NCBI RefSeq assembly: GCF_014192915.1
Contig: NZ_JACHYN010000016.1
Coordinates: 1 to 64,000 of the forward strand
DNA: 64,000 nt
From: Azospirillum sp. OGB3
GTDB lineage: Bacteria; Pseudomonadota; Alphaproteobacteria; Azospirillales; Azospirillaceae
Direction of reading: 5' to 3'
The notes beneath the pieces are model-generated. The model saw only the letters and a program-made list of their open reading frames with translations. It had not been told where the DNA came from and did not search any database. The position numbers and the translations under genes are program-made. Of this stretch, positions 1 through 14,589 are shown piece by piece (within the stretch, counting starts at the first letter, position 1; each line of letters begins with the position of its first letter).

Positions 1-318
1 AACTTCGTGGACAGCCTGGAGCTGTTCCTGAAGGACCCGGAGACCGAGGGCATCATCATGATCGGCGAGATCGGCGGCGACGCCGAGGTCAAGGGCGCGG
101 AGTTCATCCGCGACTCCGGGACCAGGAAGCCGGTCGTCGGCTTCATCGCCGGACGCACCGCGCCTCCGGGCCGCCGCATGGGCCACGCCGGCGCGGTGAT
201 CTCCGGCGGCAACGACACCGCCGACTTCAAGATCGAGTTCATGAAGTCCGTCGGCATCGCCGTCGCCGACAGCCCCGCGAGCCTGGGTTCCACCATGCTC
301 AAGGTCTTCAAGGGCTGA
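1..318 (+). CDS. sucD: Succinyl-CoA ligase alpha subunit, C-terminal part (cut by window edge)
   Basis: The reading frame is open from base 1 and ends at TGA 316-318, so only about the last 105 residues are present. They contain [14 protein letters not shown], the loop whose histidine is phosphorylated during the reversible conversion of succinyl-CoA to succinate with NTP formation. The C-terminal stretch has the length and character expected of SucD. It lies directly upstream of sucA and sucB on the same strand, the usual alphaproteobacterial TCA-cycle arrangement, and is probably cotranscribed with them. The start and the CoA-binding domain lie outside the window. Confidence 0.96.
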   Translation, partial: NFVDSLELFLKDPETEGIIMIGEIGGDAEVKGAEFIRDSGTRKPVVGFIAGRTAPPGRRMGHAGAVISGGNDTADFKIEFMKSVGIAVADSPASLGSTMLKVFKG

Positions 319-324
319 TAAAGC

Positions 325-352
325 GTGGGCGGGACCCCATATTCCCGCCCAC
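325..352 (+). other. Perfect 10-bp hairpin between sucD and sucA
   Basis: Bases 325-334 (gtgggcggga) are the exact reverse complement of 343-352, with an 8-base loop. No T-run follows, so it is not a classic intrinsic terminator. It could be a processing or stabilising stem, or a partial attenuator, between two TCA genes that need different expression levels. Confidence 0.6.
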
Positions 353-465
353 TGCCGAAGGACCGGCGGCCCCGTGTCTCCTCCCGGAGATCCGGGGCCG
401 CTCGGAGCCCAGCGACAAGCAAAAAAACTCTCTGAGGGAACCGGGCAAACGCCCGAGGCAAACAT

Positions 466-3390
<2,925 letters not shown>

Positions 3391-3432
3391 CTCGACGCCC
3401 AGGCGTAGAACAAGAAAGTACGAGAGGAACTT

Positions 3433-4671
<1,239 letters not shown>

Positions 4672-4743
4672 GAAGCATGAAGGGACTGCGGGGGGCACCG
4701 TCCTCCCGCGCCCGACCAGCGGGGGCTGCGGTCCCCGGACCTC

Positions 4744-4774
4744 AAAAAAGGCGCCTCACGGCGCCTTTTTCTTT
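4744..4774. terminator. Bidirectional intrinsic terminator after sucB
   Basis: GGCGCC at 4750-4755 and 4760-4765 form a stem extended by an A-run on the left and TTTTTCTTT on the right. The A/T symmetry suits termination both of suc transcription (+) and of the converging kinase gene (-). Confidence 0.9.
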
Positions 4775-4809
4775 GCCGCCCGGACGCCGGACGCCCGTCC
4801 TAACAGGCC

Positions 4810-7041
<2,232 letters not shown>

Positions 7042-7288
7042 GGCTGTAAACAATTCTCCGCACGCAGTGCAACAGGGCCGTTGAGGGACCGCCCGCGTGG
7101 CATTACCCAACGTAAGACGGTACCGCCCCCGGTCACCGCCAATCTCGCGCGAAAACCATAATGGAAGTTTAACCTTAATGCATCAATGAGCCCGATCAGC
7201 CGCACGAACGATTGTCGCTTTGCCTGACGGTCTCCGGGCGTTAAGAATTCGGACGGGTTGGAGACGGTTGCGCAAAGGAACAGGGACG

Positions 7289-8659
7289 ATGGACAGCCAG
7301 AAAGACCGCAAGGCCGCGATCCTCGCCGCCACGCTGTCGTCGCTGTGGACGGACACCGAACCCGCCGTGCGCGAGCGCGTGACGGCCATCGCGCTCGGCG
7401 ACGCCGACGCGATCTCCGACGTTTTCTACGCGATCCTGCTGGACCGTCCGGACAGCAACGCCTTCCTCAGCCACGCACTGGTCCAGGAACGGCTGCGCCC
7501 CTCGCTGGCGCGCTGGATCACGGCACTTTTCACCGCCTCCTCCGACGAGGCGATCGCGGCTGTGCTGGAGCAGAACTACCAGGTCGGGCTGATCCATGCC
7601 CGCATCAACATCCCGCTGACCCTGGTCAACGCCGGGGTGCGGATCATCAAGAAGGAGTTGTCCGCCCGCCTGCTGGCCGCCGACCTCAGCCGTGCCCAGA
7701 CCGCCTCCGCCATCCTGTTCGTCGGCGAGTTGCTGGACACCGTGCTGGACAACATGCACGAGGCCTATCTGGGCGACCTGCTGGGCAACGTCCGCCACCA
7801 GCAGTCGTTGAAGATGTTCATGAGCGGTCCCAACTTGGCGCTCGAAGGCGAGCGGCTGAAATCGTCGCTGTTCGACTGGCTGCGCAACACGGTGGTGTCC
7901 TTCTACGCGCATGAGGACAGCAACCACGCCAGCCCGCCCGCCATCGAATCCTCCGATTTCGGCCTGTGGCTGAACCACAAGGCGGAGCTGACCTTCGGCC
8001 GGGTGACCGAGTTGGACCTCATCCGCGACCGCACCAACCGCATCAGCGCCAAGGTGTCCGCGGCGGTGGAGGGCGGCTGGGTCACCCCCGCCTTCGTCAA
8101 GGAGCTGAACAACGACGTCACGGAGATCGCCTACGTCCTCGGCACCATCATCGAGAAGGCGATGGAGATCGAAAGCGGGCGGGACCCGCTGACCCGCCTG
8201 CTGACACGGCGCTTCATGCCGGCGATCTTCCAGCGCGAGGTGGCCATCAGCCTGCGCCACGGCAAGCCCTTCGCCGTGCTGCTGATGGACGCCGACCATT
8301 TCAAGACGATCAACGACACGCTGGGCCATCAGGCGGGCGACTCCGTCCTGTCGGACATGGCCGAACTGCTGCACACCCACGTCCGGGCCGGCGATTTCGT
8401 CTTCCGCTACGGCGGGGAGGAGTTCCTCATCCTGCTGACCGAGATGGACGAGGCGGCGCTGCGCGTGAAGGCCGAGCGGCTGCGCCGGACGGTCGAGGAG
8501 CACCGATTCAGCGGGGCCGGGAACGGGCTGCGGGTCACCGCCTCGATCGGGGCGGCCCTGCACGAGGGGCACCCGGATTACGAACACACCGTCCGCCGCG
8601 CCGACGCCGCGCTCTACGAGGCCAAGCGCCAGGGCCGCAACCGCGTGGTGATCGCCTGA
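7289..8659 (+). CDS. Globin-coupled diguanylate cyclase (oxygen sensor)
   Basis: The N-terminal ~150 residues resemble the sensor globins of DosC/HemAT-type proteins. NYQVGLIHARINIPLTLV carries H103, the expected proximal haem ligand. A helical middle domain joins it to a C-terminal GGDEF domain whose active loop reads RYGGEEF (GGEEF at 375-379). RAGD at 366-369 is an allosteric c-di-GMP I-site at the correct distance. It should therefore make c-di-GMP from GTP in response to O2 and be product-inhibited. The ATG at 7289 has AGGAA about 10 bases upstream; an upstream GTG-type start would add an unlikely basic extension. Oxygen control of c-di-GMP fits an aerotactic, flocculating organism. Confidence 0.92.
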   Translation: MDSQKDRKAAILAATLSSLWTDTEPAVRERVTAIALGDADAISDVFYAILLDRPDSNAFLSHALVQERLRPSLARWITALFTASSDEAIAAVLEQNYQVGLIHARINIPLTLVNAGVRIIKKELSARLLAADLSRAQTASAILFVGELLDTVLDNMHEAYLGDLLGNVRHQQSLKMFMSGPNLALEGERLKSSLFDWLRNTVVSFYAHEDSNHASPPAIESSDFGLWLNHKAELTFGRVTELDLIRDRTNRISAKVSAAVEGGWVTPAFVKELNNDVTEIAYVLGTIIEKAMEIESGRDPLTRLLTRRFMPAIFQREVAISLRHGKPFAVLLMDADHFKTINDTLGHQAGDSVLSDMAELLHTHVRAGDFVFRYGGEEFLILLTEMDEAALRVKAERLRRTVEEHRFSGAGNGLRVTASIGAALHEGHPDYEHTVRRADAALYEAKRQGRNRVVIA

Positions 8660-8674
8660 CTGGTGATCGCCTGA
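8646..8674 (+). repeat. Short tandem duplication across the cyclase stop codon
   Basis: TGGTGATCGCCTGA occurs at 8646-8659 and again at 8661-8674, separated by one C. The first copy contains the stop codon of the cyclase gene and the second copy a repeated TGA, now untranslated. Confidence 0.9.
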
Positions 8675-8760
8675 GCGCATCTGCATCCCGGGATCGGGCG
8701 TTGCCCCGCGGGGACGCATCGGCTACGTAAGACCTTTCCCTGCCGAGACCCGCGAATTCC

Positions 8761-9915
8761 ATGTCTGACGGACCGCTTTCGCTCTACCGGGCCCGCCGCG
8801 GCACCGGGACGCTGCGCCCCGACCCCGACCAGGAGTTGGCCGCCGAGAAGCTCCAGAGCCTGTACAAGGCGCTGACGGGCTACAGCCCCCAGCCCGCCGG
8901 GAAGGCCGGCGGAGCGAAGGCCGGCTGGCTGGAGCGGTTCGGGCTGGGCCGCCCGCGCTCCGAACCGGCGGAGGCGCCGCAAGGCCTCTACATGTACGGC
9001 GGCGTCGGGCGCGGCAAGTCGATGCTGATGGACCTGTTCTTCGACACCGCCCCGGTGGAGAAGAAGCGCCGCGTCCATTTCCACGAGTTCATGCTGGAGG
9101 TGCACGAGCGCATCCACCAGCACCGCCAGTCGGGCAAGAGCAAGGGCAAGGACGCCGACGACGCTCTGCCGGAACTGGCCCGCGCGCTCGCCGACGAGGC
9201 GTGGCTGCTCTGCTTCGACGAGTTCCACGTCACCAACGTCGTGGACGCGATGATCCTGGGCCGGCTGTTCACCAGCCTGTTCGACCTGGGCGTGGTGGTG
9301 GTCGCGACCTCAAACTGGCCGCCGGACATGCTCTACAAGGACGGGCTGCAGCGCGAGCTGTTCCTGCCCTTCATCGCGCTGCTCAAGGAAAAGCTCGACG
9401 TCCTGGCGCTGGAAGGGCCGACCGACTACCGGCTCGACCGGCTCCAGGGCAAGCCCGTCTATTTCTGGCCGCTCGGCCCGGAGAGCGACGCCAGGATCCG
9501 CCAGACCTTTGAGACGCTGACCGACGGCGCCCGGGGCGAACCGACCCATCTGTCGGTCCAGGGTCGGAAGGTGGAGATCGCCTGCGCCGCCAAATGCGTC
9601 GCGCTGGTGGATTTCTGGAGCCTGTGCGGCAAGCCGCTGGGCGCCGCCGACTACATCGCCATCGCGACGCATTTCCACACCGTGCTGATCCACGGCGTGC
9701 CGACGATGAAGGACGAGTTGCGCAACGAGGCCAAGCGCTTCATGACGCTGATCGACGCGCTCTACGAGCACAAGGTCAACCTCGTGGTGGCCGCCGAAGG
9801 CCCTCCGGAACGGCTGTACCCCGAGGGCACCCACGCCTTCGAGTTCGAACGCACGGTCAGCCGCCTGATGGAGATGCAGTCCGAAGATTACCTGCGCCAG
9901 CAGCACCTGACCTGA
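8761..9915 (+). CDS. zapE: Cell-division AFG1-like ATPase ZapE
   Basis: AFG1/ZapE family P-loop ATPase of 384 residues, the normal length. Walker A is GGVGRGKSMLMDLFF near residue 80 and Walker B is LLCFDEFHVTN near 155. A sensor region with ATSNWPPDMLYKDGLQRE follows, a family signature. In gammaproteobacteria ZapE associates with the Z-ring and affects FtsZ stability; mitochondrial AFG1 homologues act in respiratory protein turnover. The gene stands alone, with the next gene on the same strand 134 bases on. In alphaproteobacteria afg1 often lies near TCA genes, as it does here. Confidence 0.93.
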   Translation: MSDGPLSLYRARRGTGTLRPDPDQELAAEKLQSLYKALTGYSPQPAGKAGGAKAGWLERFGLGRPRSEPAEAPQGLYMYGGVGRGKSMLMDLFFDTAPVEKKRRVHFHEFMLEVHERIHQHRQSGKSKGKDADDALPELARALADEAWLLCFDEFHVTNVVDAMILGRLFTSLFDLGVVVVATSNWPPDMLYKDGLQRELFLPFIALLKEKLDVLALEGPTDYRLDRLQGKPVYFWPLGPESDARIRQTFETLTDGARGEPTHLSVQGRKVEIACAAKCVALVDFWSLCGKPLGAADYIAIATHFHTVLIHGVPTMKDELRNEAKRFMTLIDALYEHKVNLVVAAEGPPERLYPEGTHAFEFERTVSRLMEMQSEDYLRQQHLT

Positions 9916-9998
9916 GGGGGCCGGGGCGCCGCGCCCCCGCCCGTGTTACCACGGCGATGCCGCCCTACTCCCGTTTCGCGCCGAAGATAAAGGGGCGC

Positions 9999-10023
9999 CC
10001 GACGTTGTATTGCTGAACGTCGG
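9999..10023. promoter_or_regulatory. Palindrome upstream of small exported protein (operator candidate)
   Basis: CCGACGTT at 9999-10006 is repeated as its exact reverse complement AACGTCGG at 10016-10023, centred about 40 bases before the ATG at 10050. Spacing and symmetry fit a dimeric repressor site, but no known regulator is recognised. Confidence 0.3.
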
Positions 10024-10049
10024 TCCAACGGCGAGGGAGAGGGCGAAGC

Positions 10050-10463
10050 ATGCCTTGGCGGTCCCGGTGCGGTGCACTGACGCTGGCGCTTTTTCTGACG
10101 GCACCGATCCAGCCTGCCCCTGCCGCCGGGACGGGCAGCGTCGACTGCTGGCTGCTCGACGGGGACGCGCTGACCCAGGCGCGCGACAGCGGCTGGTGCA
10201 AGGACGCCTTCTCCCGGAATTCGCAGACCGGGGCGGCGCCCGCCGTCACGGTCACCGCGGCCCCCCTGCCCGCCCGCAAGCCCGACCCGCCCCCGAAGAA
10301 GCGGGTCGTCACCGTCCAGCGCAAGGCGAAGGCCCAGCCCGACTCCCAGGCCGCGGCCATCGTCCGCCCCGCCACCCGCGGCCACGCGGTCGCCGAGGCG
10401 GACTTCGGCACCCAGTTCAAGCGCGACTGGAACGCCCTGATGAAGAAGCTCTTCGAGCCCTGA
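10050..10463 (+). CDS. Small secreted protein of unknown function
   Basis: 137 residues. The N-terminus is a Sec signal peptide: MPWRSRC basic part, GALTLALFLTAPI hydrophobic core, and APAA cleavage box near residue 26. The mature part has two cysteines (DCWLL and GWCKDAF), a Pro/Lys/Arg-rich middle (ARKPDPPPKKRVV) and a C-terminal amphipathic end (FKRDWNALMKKLFEP). The ribosome site GAGGGAGAGGG is strong. No family is recognised. The two cysteines about 16 apart could form a disulphide. Next gene is convergent. Confidence 0.75.
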   Translation: MPWRSRCGALTLALFLTAPIQPAPAAGTGSVDCWLLDGDALTQARDSGWCKDAFSRNSQTGAAPAVTVTAAPLPARKPDPPPKKRVVTVQRKAKAQPDSQAAAIVRPATRGHAVAEADFGTQFKRDWNALMKKLFEP

Positions 10464-10493
10464 GGACTTGCCGGGACAGGTGTGCAGACAGGG

Positions 10494-11072
10494 TCAGGTG
10501 CGGGCCTCGTCCAGCCACTTCCGCACCGCCGGCGGCTCGTAGGCGGCGAACGCGTCCAGGATGCCCGGCGCGGTGTCGCGGACGATCAGCATCTCGCGGT
10601 GCTTGGGCTGCATGAAGCGCTCCCCCGCCACATGGTCGAGAAAGCCGGCCAGCCCATCATAGAAACCGGAGGCGTTGAGCAGGCCGCAGGGTTTGTCGTG
10701 GCGGCCGAGCTGCGCCCAGGTCCACACCTCGAACAGCTCCTCCAGCGTGCCGATGCCGCCGGGCAGCGCGATGAAGCCGTCCGACAGCTCGGCCATCAGG
10801 GCCTTGCGCTCGTGCATGGTGGCGACGATCCGCAGTTCCTGGAGGCCCTGGTGGCCGACCTCCTTGTCCATCAGGAATTGCGGGATGATGCCGGTGACGG
10901 TGCCGCCGGCCGCCAGGACCGAGTCGGCGATCCGCCCCATCAGGCCGGTCCGCCCGCCGCCGTAGACGAGGCCGATGCCCCGCTCCGCCATGTGGCGGCC
11001 AAGCTGCTCCGCGGCCTCGCCATAGGCCGGGTTGGTGCCGGGGTTGGACCCGGCATAGACGCAAATCCGCAT
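10494..11072 (-). CDS. LOG-family cytokinin riboside 5'-monophosphate phosphoribohydrolase
   Basis: 192-residue Rossmann-fold protein of the LOG family (TIGR00730 type). It has [10 protein letters not shown] near residue 45 and the signature [13 protein letters not shown] near 112, which carries the catalytic glutamate. LOG enzymes hydrolyse cytokinin riboside monophosphates, or AMP in some bacterial members, to the free base and ribose 5-phosphate. AGGAAC lies just upstream of the ATG. It follows pdxY by 48 bases on the same strand, so the two may be cotranscribed. If the organism is plant-associated, release of active cytokinin is possible; substrate cannot be decided from sequence. Confidence 0.9.
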   Translation of the reverse strand: MRICVYAGSNPGTNPAYGEAAEQLGRHMAERGIGLVYGGGRTGLMGRIADSVLAAGGTVTGIIPQFLMDKEVGHQGLQELRIVATMHERKALMAELSDGFIALPGGIGTLEELFEVWTWAQLGRHDKPCGLLNASGFYDGLAGFLDHVAGERFMQPKHREMLIVRDTAPGILDAFAAYEPPAVRKWLDEART

Positions 11073-11120
11073 GTCGTTCCTCTGTGCGCGCCGTCCCTTG
11101 GGCGCGTGGTCGTAAGGGGC

Positions 11121-11981
11121 TTACCGGACGCGGGTGGCCGTGAAGCGCTGGCTGGGGTTCACGAACTCGTCCTGCGCCGCGATCAGTTGCAGTTCCCGCG
11201 TGCCCATCCGGCGGGTGGTCTGGAAGATAGCGTAGATGGCCGCCGCCGCCTGCTCCAGCGCTTCGGCCGGGTCGAAGGCCTTCAGGTAATGGGCCAGGAA
11301 CAGGGCGGCCACCGCGTCGCCCGACCCGTTGGGCGGCGGGTCCAGCGGCAGGCGCGGGGTGGAGACCAGCCACGCGCCGTCGCGGTCGTCGGCCAGCATC
11401 TCGATATGGCCGGGGTCGGCCTCCTTGCGGGTCAGGCTGGTCACCAGGACCAGCCGCGGCCCACGCTCCCGCAGGGCGGCGGTGGCGGCCAGCGCGTCGT
11501 CCAGCGTCTCCACCGTCCGGCCGGTCAGATATTCCAGCTCGAACTGGTTGGGGGTCATCAGGTCGGCGGCGGGAACGGCATGGTCGCGGATGAACTCCGG
11601 CAGGCCGGGGCGCACGAAGAAGCCGCGCCCGACGTCGCCCATCACCGGGTCGCAGGTGTAGACGGCGCGCGGGTTGGCGGCCTTCAGCCGGGCCGCCGTT
11701 TCGACGATGACCCGGCCCAGCCCGACGTCGCCCATGTAGCCGGAGAGCAGCGCGTCGCAGGTGGGCAGGACGCCGCGCGCGGCGACTCCGTCCATCAGGT
11801 CGGCCACATGCTCCGCCGTGAAGACCTGCCCGGTCCATTCGCCGTAGCCGGTGTGGTTGGAAAACTGCACCGTGTTCACCGCGATGGCGTCGCAGCCCAG
11901 ACGTTGCAGCGGGAACACCGCGGCCCGGTTGCCGACATAGCCGTACGCGACGTGGGACTGGATCGAAATGACGGTCTTCAT
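11121..11981 (-). CDS. pdxY: Pyridoxal kinase PdxY
   Basis: 286-residue ribokinase-fold kinase that phosphorylates pyridoxal in the PLP salvage pathway. The N-terminus [18 protein letters not shown] is characteristic. The middle holds CDPVMGD, and the C-terminal catalytic motif is [15 protein letters not shown] with the catalytic Asp. The ATG at 11981 is preferred because the family begins just before SIQSHV; further upstream in-frame starts would add a tail of no family resemblance. Divergent from the lyase gene at 12147; followed by the LOG gene. Confidence 0.95.
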   Translation of the reverse strand: MKTVISIQSHVAYGYVGNRAAVFPLQRLGCDAIAVNTVQFSNHTGYGEWTGQVFTAEHVADLMDGVAARGVLPTCDALLSGYMGDVGLGRVIVETAARLKAANPRAVYTCDPVMGDVGRGFFVRPGLPEFIRDHAVPAADLMTPNQFELEYLTGRTVETLDDALAATAALRERGPRLVLVTSLTRKEADPGHIEMLADDRDGAWLVSTPRLPLDPPPNGSGDAVAALFLAHYLKAFDPAEALEQAAAAIYAIFQTTRRMGTRELQLIAAQDEFVNPSQRFTATRVR

Positions 11982-12146
11982 GGGCGGACGATCCGAAAGG
12001 TTGGGCGCGCATCCTAAACCGTCCGTGCCACACGCTGGGGATGTTTCCATGCAGACCAGAGTTTCACGTCTTACGCGCCGCATGGACAGGGGGATCGGAC
12101 GCGGCTAATCCTGCGGCAACGACACAAGACCGCCTGAGGGAATGCC

Positions 12147-13022
12147 ATGGCCGCCACCGCCCGCCCGCGCCGCAGCGTGCTCTACATGCCCGGCTCCAAC
12201 GCCCGCGCCCTGGAGAAGGGGCGTAGCCTGCCCGCCGACGGGCTGATTCTCGACCTGGAGGACGCCGTCGCCCCCGACGCCAAGGCGGAGGCCCGCGCCA
12301 CCATCAAGGCGTCCATCGCCGCCGGTGGCTATGGCGGGCGGGAGCTGGTGGTCCGGACCAACGGGCTGAACACCCCCTGGGGCTACGACGACCTCGTGAT
12401 GGCGGCCACCAGCGGCGCCGACGCGGTGCTGCTGCCGAAGGTGGAGAGCGCCGACATGGTCCGCCAGGCCGAGGCGGTGCTGCGCGCCAACGGCTCGCCC
12501 GACGGGCAGACCATCTGGTGCATGATGGAGACGCCGCTCGGCATGCTCAACGCCAAGGAGATCGCCGGGGCCGGCCCGAAGCTGGGCGGGCTGGTGATGG
12601 GCACCTCCGACCTCGCCAAGGATCTGCACGCGGCCCACACGCGCGACCGGCTGCCGATGCTGACCAGCCTTGGCCTCTGCCTGCTGGCCGCGCGGGCCTA
12701 CGGCCTCGCCATTCTCGACGGGGTGCATCTCGACCTGAACGACGACGCCGGCTTCGCCGAGTCCTGCGCGCAGGGGCGGGAGCTTGGCTTCGACGGCAAG
12801 ACGCTGATCCACCCCAAGACCATCGCGGCCTGCAACGCCGCCTTCGCGCCCGGCGCGGAGGAGGTCGCCCAGGCCCACCGCATCATCCAGGCCCATGCCG
12901 AGGCCGTTGCCCAGGGCAAGGGGGTGGTGCTGGTGGATGGGCGGCTGGTGGAGAACCTGCACGTCAAGAACGCCCGGCGCCTCGTCGCGATGGCCGAGGC
13001 GATCAACGCTCTTTCTTCGTAA
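12147..13022 (+). CDS. HpcH/HpaI aldolase / citrate-lyase beta-like CoA ester lyase
   Basis: 291-residue TIM-barrel protein of the CitE/malyl-CoA lyase superfamily. RRSVLYMPGSNARALEK at the start and LILDLEDAVAPDAKAEAR near residue 33 bind CoA and metal. MMETPLGMLNA (Glu) and GTSDLAKDL (Asp) supply the Mg-binding acids. No CitD or CitF partner is nearby, so it is not part of citrate lyase. It is more likely a stand-alone CitE-like enzyme acting on malyl-, methylmalyl- or citramalyl-CoA, as lyase or thioesterase. GAGGG precedes the ATG by about six bases. An AT-rich segment begins immediately after its stop. Confidence 0.88.
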   Translation: MAATARPRRSVLYMPGSNARALEKGRSLPADGLILDLEDAVAPDAKAEARATIKASIAAGGYGGRELVVRTNGLNTPWGYDDLVMAATSGADAVLLPKVESADMVRQAEAVLRANGSPDGQTIWCMMETPLGMLNAKEIAGAGPKLGGLVMGTSDLAKDLHAAHTRDRLPMLTSLGLCLLAARAYGLAILDGVHLDLNDDAGFAESCAQGRELGFDGKTLIHPKTIAACNAAFAPGAEEVAQAHRIIQAHAEAVAQGKGVVLVDGRLVENLHVKNARRLVAMAEAINALSS

Positions 13023-13093
13023 AACCAGCACCCTACAGGGCACATGGCTTGTTAGGCATCAACACACATCTAAATACGGAGAATATAATTGAA

Positions 13094-13795
13094 ATGGCAA
13101 CCAAGAATATAAAGCGTAAAGAAAAATTATTAAAGACATTAAACCCGACATTAAACGAGGACGAAATAGCTTATGCAAATGATTTCTGCGGCCTGTATTA
13201 TATGTACTACATAAATGAAGACGATGCAAAACTTCGTCGCGCTGTCGCTCTGATATGGATTAAGAAAATATCAAATACTTTATCAATGGAGTTTTCCTTA
13301 AAGTCGTATACATCAGTGTATTATGGATTCTGTCTTTACCGAAGATTCATGGTAAATGCAGGAGATATCGTCAGCTGCATCACCCTTGTTGGTTCCCAAG
13401 AAGAAGAGCAGAAACCAGAAGGACGGGCGGTGGGCGATAACTCCGCGACCTCAGGCTTGGTCACATTTGAAGTCCATGATGAAAAACTCCCCCCGACACA
13501 CTTCGAAGCCGATTCAAACACCGTTTTTTATGAAGGTGCCATGATTTTCCGGTCTGTCGGCCGTCTTGATCCGATACGGAAAAGCTCAAGCCACGTCAGC
13601 GCCAAGAAGTTTGTTCTCGAGAAATTAAATAAAATAGGAACCTCTTCTAATGACGGAGATATTTTTGCCGAATTTGATAAATCAGGGCACTCATTTGAGA
13701 AGAATTTCAGTGAAATTTCCGGATACGAACGAAAAATATACAACTATCTGGTAAATTCATACACTAGATTTGGCGCACTTATCGTGGGACGATAA
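13094..13795 (+). CDS. AT-rich orphan gene, unknown protein
   Basis: A 233-residue protein encoded in DNA strikingly poorer in G+C than its surroundings, using codons such as AAA, ATA, TTA and AAT that neighbours avoid. The N-terminus is Lys-rich (MATKNIKRKEKLLKTL). An aromatic stretch GLYYMYYI is near residue 34, a more hydrophilic acidic middle near 105-125 (SQEEEQKPEGRAVGDN), and the C-terminus is YERKIYNYLVNSYTRF. No signal peptide or clear membrane helix. ATG 13094 has GGAG about 13 bases upstream. I recognise no family. Base composition suggests recent acquisition. The frame continues upstream into the lyase gene, but that part is a GC-rich shadow. Confidence 0.7.
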   Translation: MATKNIKRKEKLLKTLNPTLNEDEIAYANDFCGLYYMYYINEDDAKLRRAVALIWIKKISNTLSMEFSLKSYTSVYYGFCLYRRFMVNAGDIVSCITLVGSQEEEQKPEGRAVGDNSATSGLVTFEVHDEKLPPTHFEADSNTVFYEGAMIFRSVGRLDPIRKSSSHVSAKKFVLEKLNKIGTSSNDGDIFAEFDKSGHSFEKNFSEISGYERKIYNYLVNSYTRFGALIVGR

Positions 13796-13883
13796 AAACC
13801 GTATCAATGATCATAATATCACCAAAGGAAAACCTCCAATATACAACAGCGTCAGATTTTCATTAAGAACAGCCGGCAACGGA

Positions 13884-13908
13884 AGCGGCGGGCTGAACAC
13901 CCGCCGCT
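13884..13908. terminator. Hairpin between converging genes
   Basis: AGCGGCGGG at 13884-13892 pairs with CCCGCCGCT at 13900-13908 around a 7-base loop. It lies between the end of the AT-rich gene (+) and the end of the basic protein gene (-). No T-run, so terminator function is only likely by position. The 132 bases between the two genes start AT-rich and return to high GC at this stem. Confidence 0.5.
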
Positions 13909-13927
13909 CCGGCTTCGTAATGCTGGA

Positions 13928-14446
13928 TCAGGAATCGCGGCGCGCCTGGGCGTCCTTGACAAACTGCGACACCCGACCGATCTCGCGCGGGTCGGTCTCG
14001 ACCGTCCGACGGCCGCTGGGGATCGGGCGCATGCCCTTGCGCGGGGTGCGTCCCGGGGACGGGTGCTGGGGCTCCGCGTCCTTCCTGCGCTTCAGGGCGT
14101 CCTGAAGGTTGGCCTGGATGATCTCGCGCCGCCGCTCGGCGCGGAACCGCTCCAGCCGCCCGTTCACCCGTTTCAAGGCCCGCGCGTAGACCTGCTTCTT
14201 GGCGGACAAGCCGCGCTCGCTGGCGTCGGCCGATTGCTGGCCGGTGCCGCTGGCCTTGCCCCGCCGTCCGCGGCGGCGCGAGGCGATGATGTCGCGCGCC
14301 CGGTCGCGCTCCCCGCGCAGCCAGCGGGCAAGCGTCAGGGTCTCATCGGGCGGCAGGCCCTCCAGCTCCGGGTAATGGCTGCGGCGGACCTGCTCGAATT
14401 CCTTCTCGGACAACAGCCGTCGTTCGGCCGTAAGTTCGACTCCCAT
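13928..14446 (-). CDS. Small basic helical protein of unknown function, probable stress gene
   Basis: 172 residues, very rich in Arg, Lys and Glu. The N-terminal half has a conserved-looking helix pair (LLSEKEFEQVRRSHYPELEG, LARWLRGERDRARDII). The middle is basic (RRRGRRGKASG) and is followed by a long charged helix (YARALKRVNGRLERFRAERR). The C-terminus is Pro/Arg-rich. It has no signal peptide or membrane span; charge suggests nucleic-acid binding, which is a guess. The ATG at 14446 has AGAGAGG seven bases upstream. An EcfG-type promoter lies at 14498-14522 on this strand. The KGG-repeat gene is divergent and has the same promoter type. Confidence 0.72.
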   Translation of the reverse strand: MGVELTAERRLLSEKEFEQVRRSHYPELEGLPPDETLTLARWLRGERDRARDIIASRRRGRRGKASGTGQQSADASERGLSAKKQVYARALKRVNGRLERFRAERRREIIQANLQDALKRRKDAEPQHPSPGRTPRKGMRPIPSGRRTVETDPREIGRVSQFVKDAQARRDS

Positions 14447-14497
14447 CGTTGAACCTCTCTGCTTCGTGGTCCCGCTTCGGCTTACCCCCGTCCGGTC

Positions 14498-14522
14498 AAC
14501 CGATCGGGACACGAAGCGTTCC
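14498..14522 (-). promoter_or_regulatory. EcfG-type (general stress sigma) promoter, minus strand
   Basis: On the minus strand GGAAC (14522-14518) and GTT (14500-14498) are separated by exactly 17 bases, matching the alphaproteobacterial general-stress consensus GGAAC-N16-CGTT except for G in place of C. The -10 lies about 50 bases before the ATG at 14446. Confidence 0.6.
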
Positions 14523-14589
14523 CCAACACTGTCGGATGCGTCCCGCTGCCACTTACGGGTGCCGAAGGAATCGGAATCACGACCTCACC

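Noticed and set aside
13052-13064. GTTAGGC just before the AT-rich gene resembles the core of an integron attC/attI site.
   Set aside because: A single 7-base match to GTTRRRY is expected by chance. No matching RYYYAAC/GTTRRRY pair or attC-like stem occurs after the gene, and no integrase is present.
12518-13093. In-frame upstream extension of the AT-rich gene into the lyase gene.
   Set aside because: The upstream part is an out-of-frame reading of a well-identified lyase, with its composition. The ATG at 13094 has its own ribosome site.
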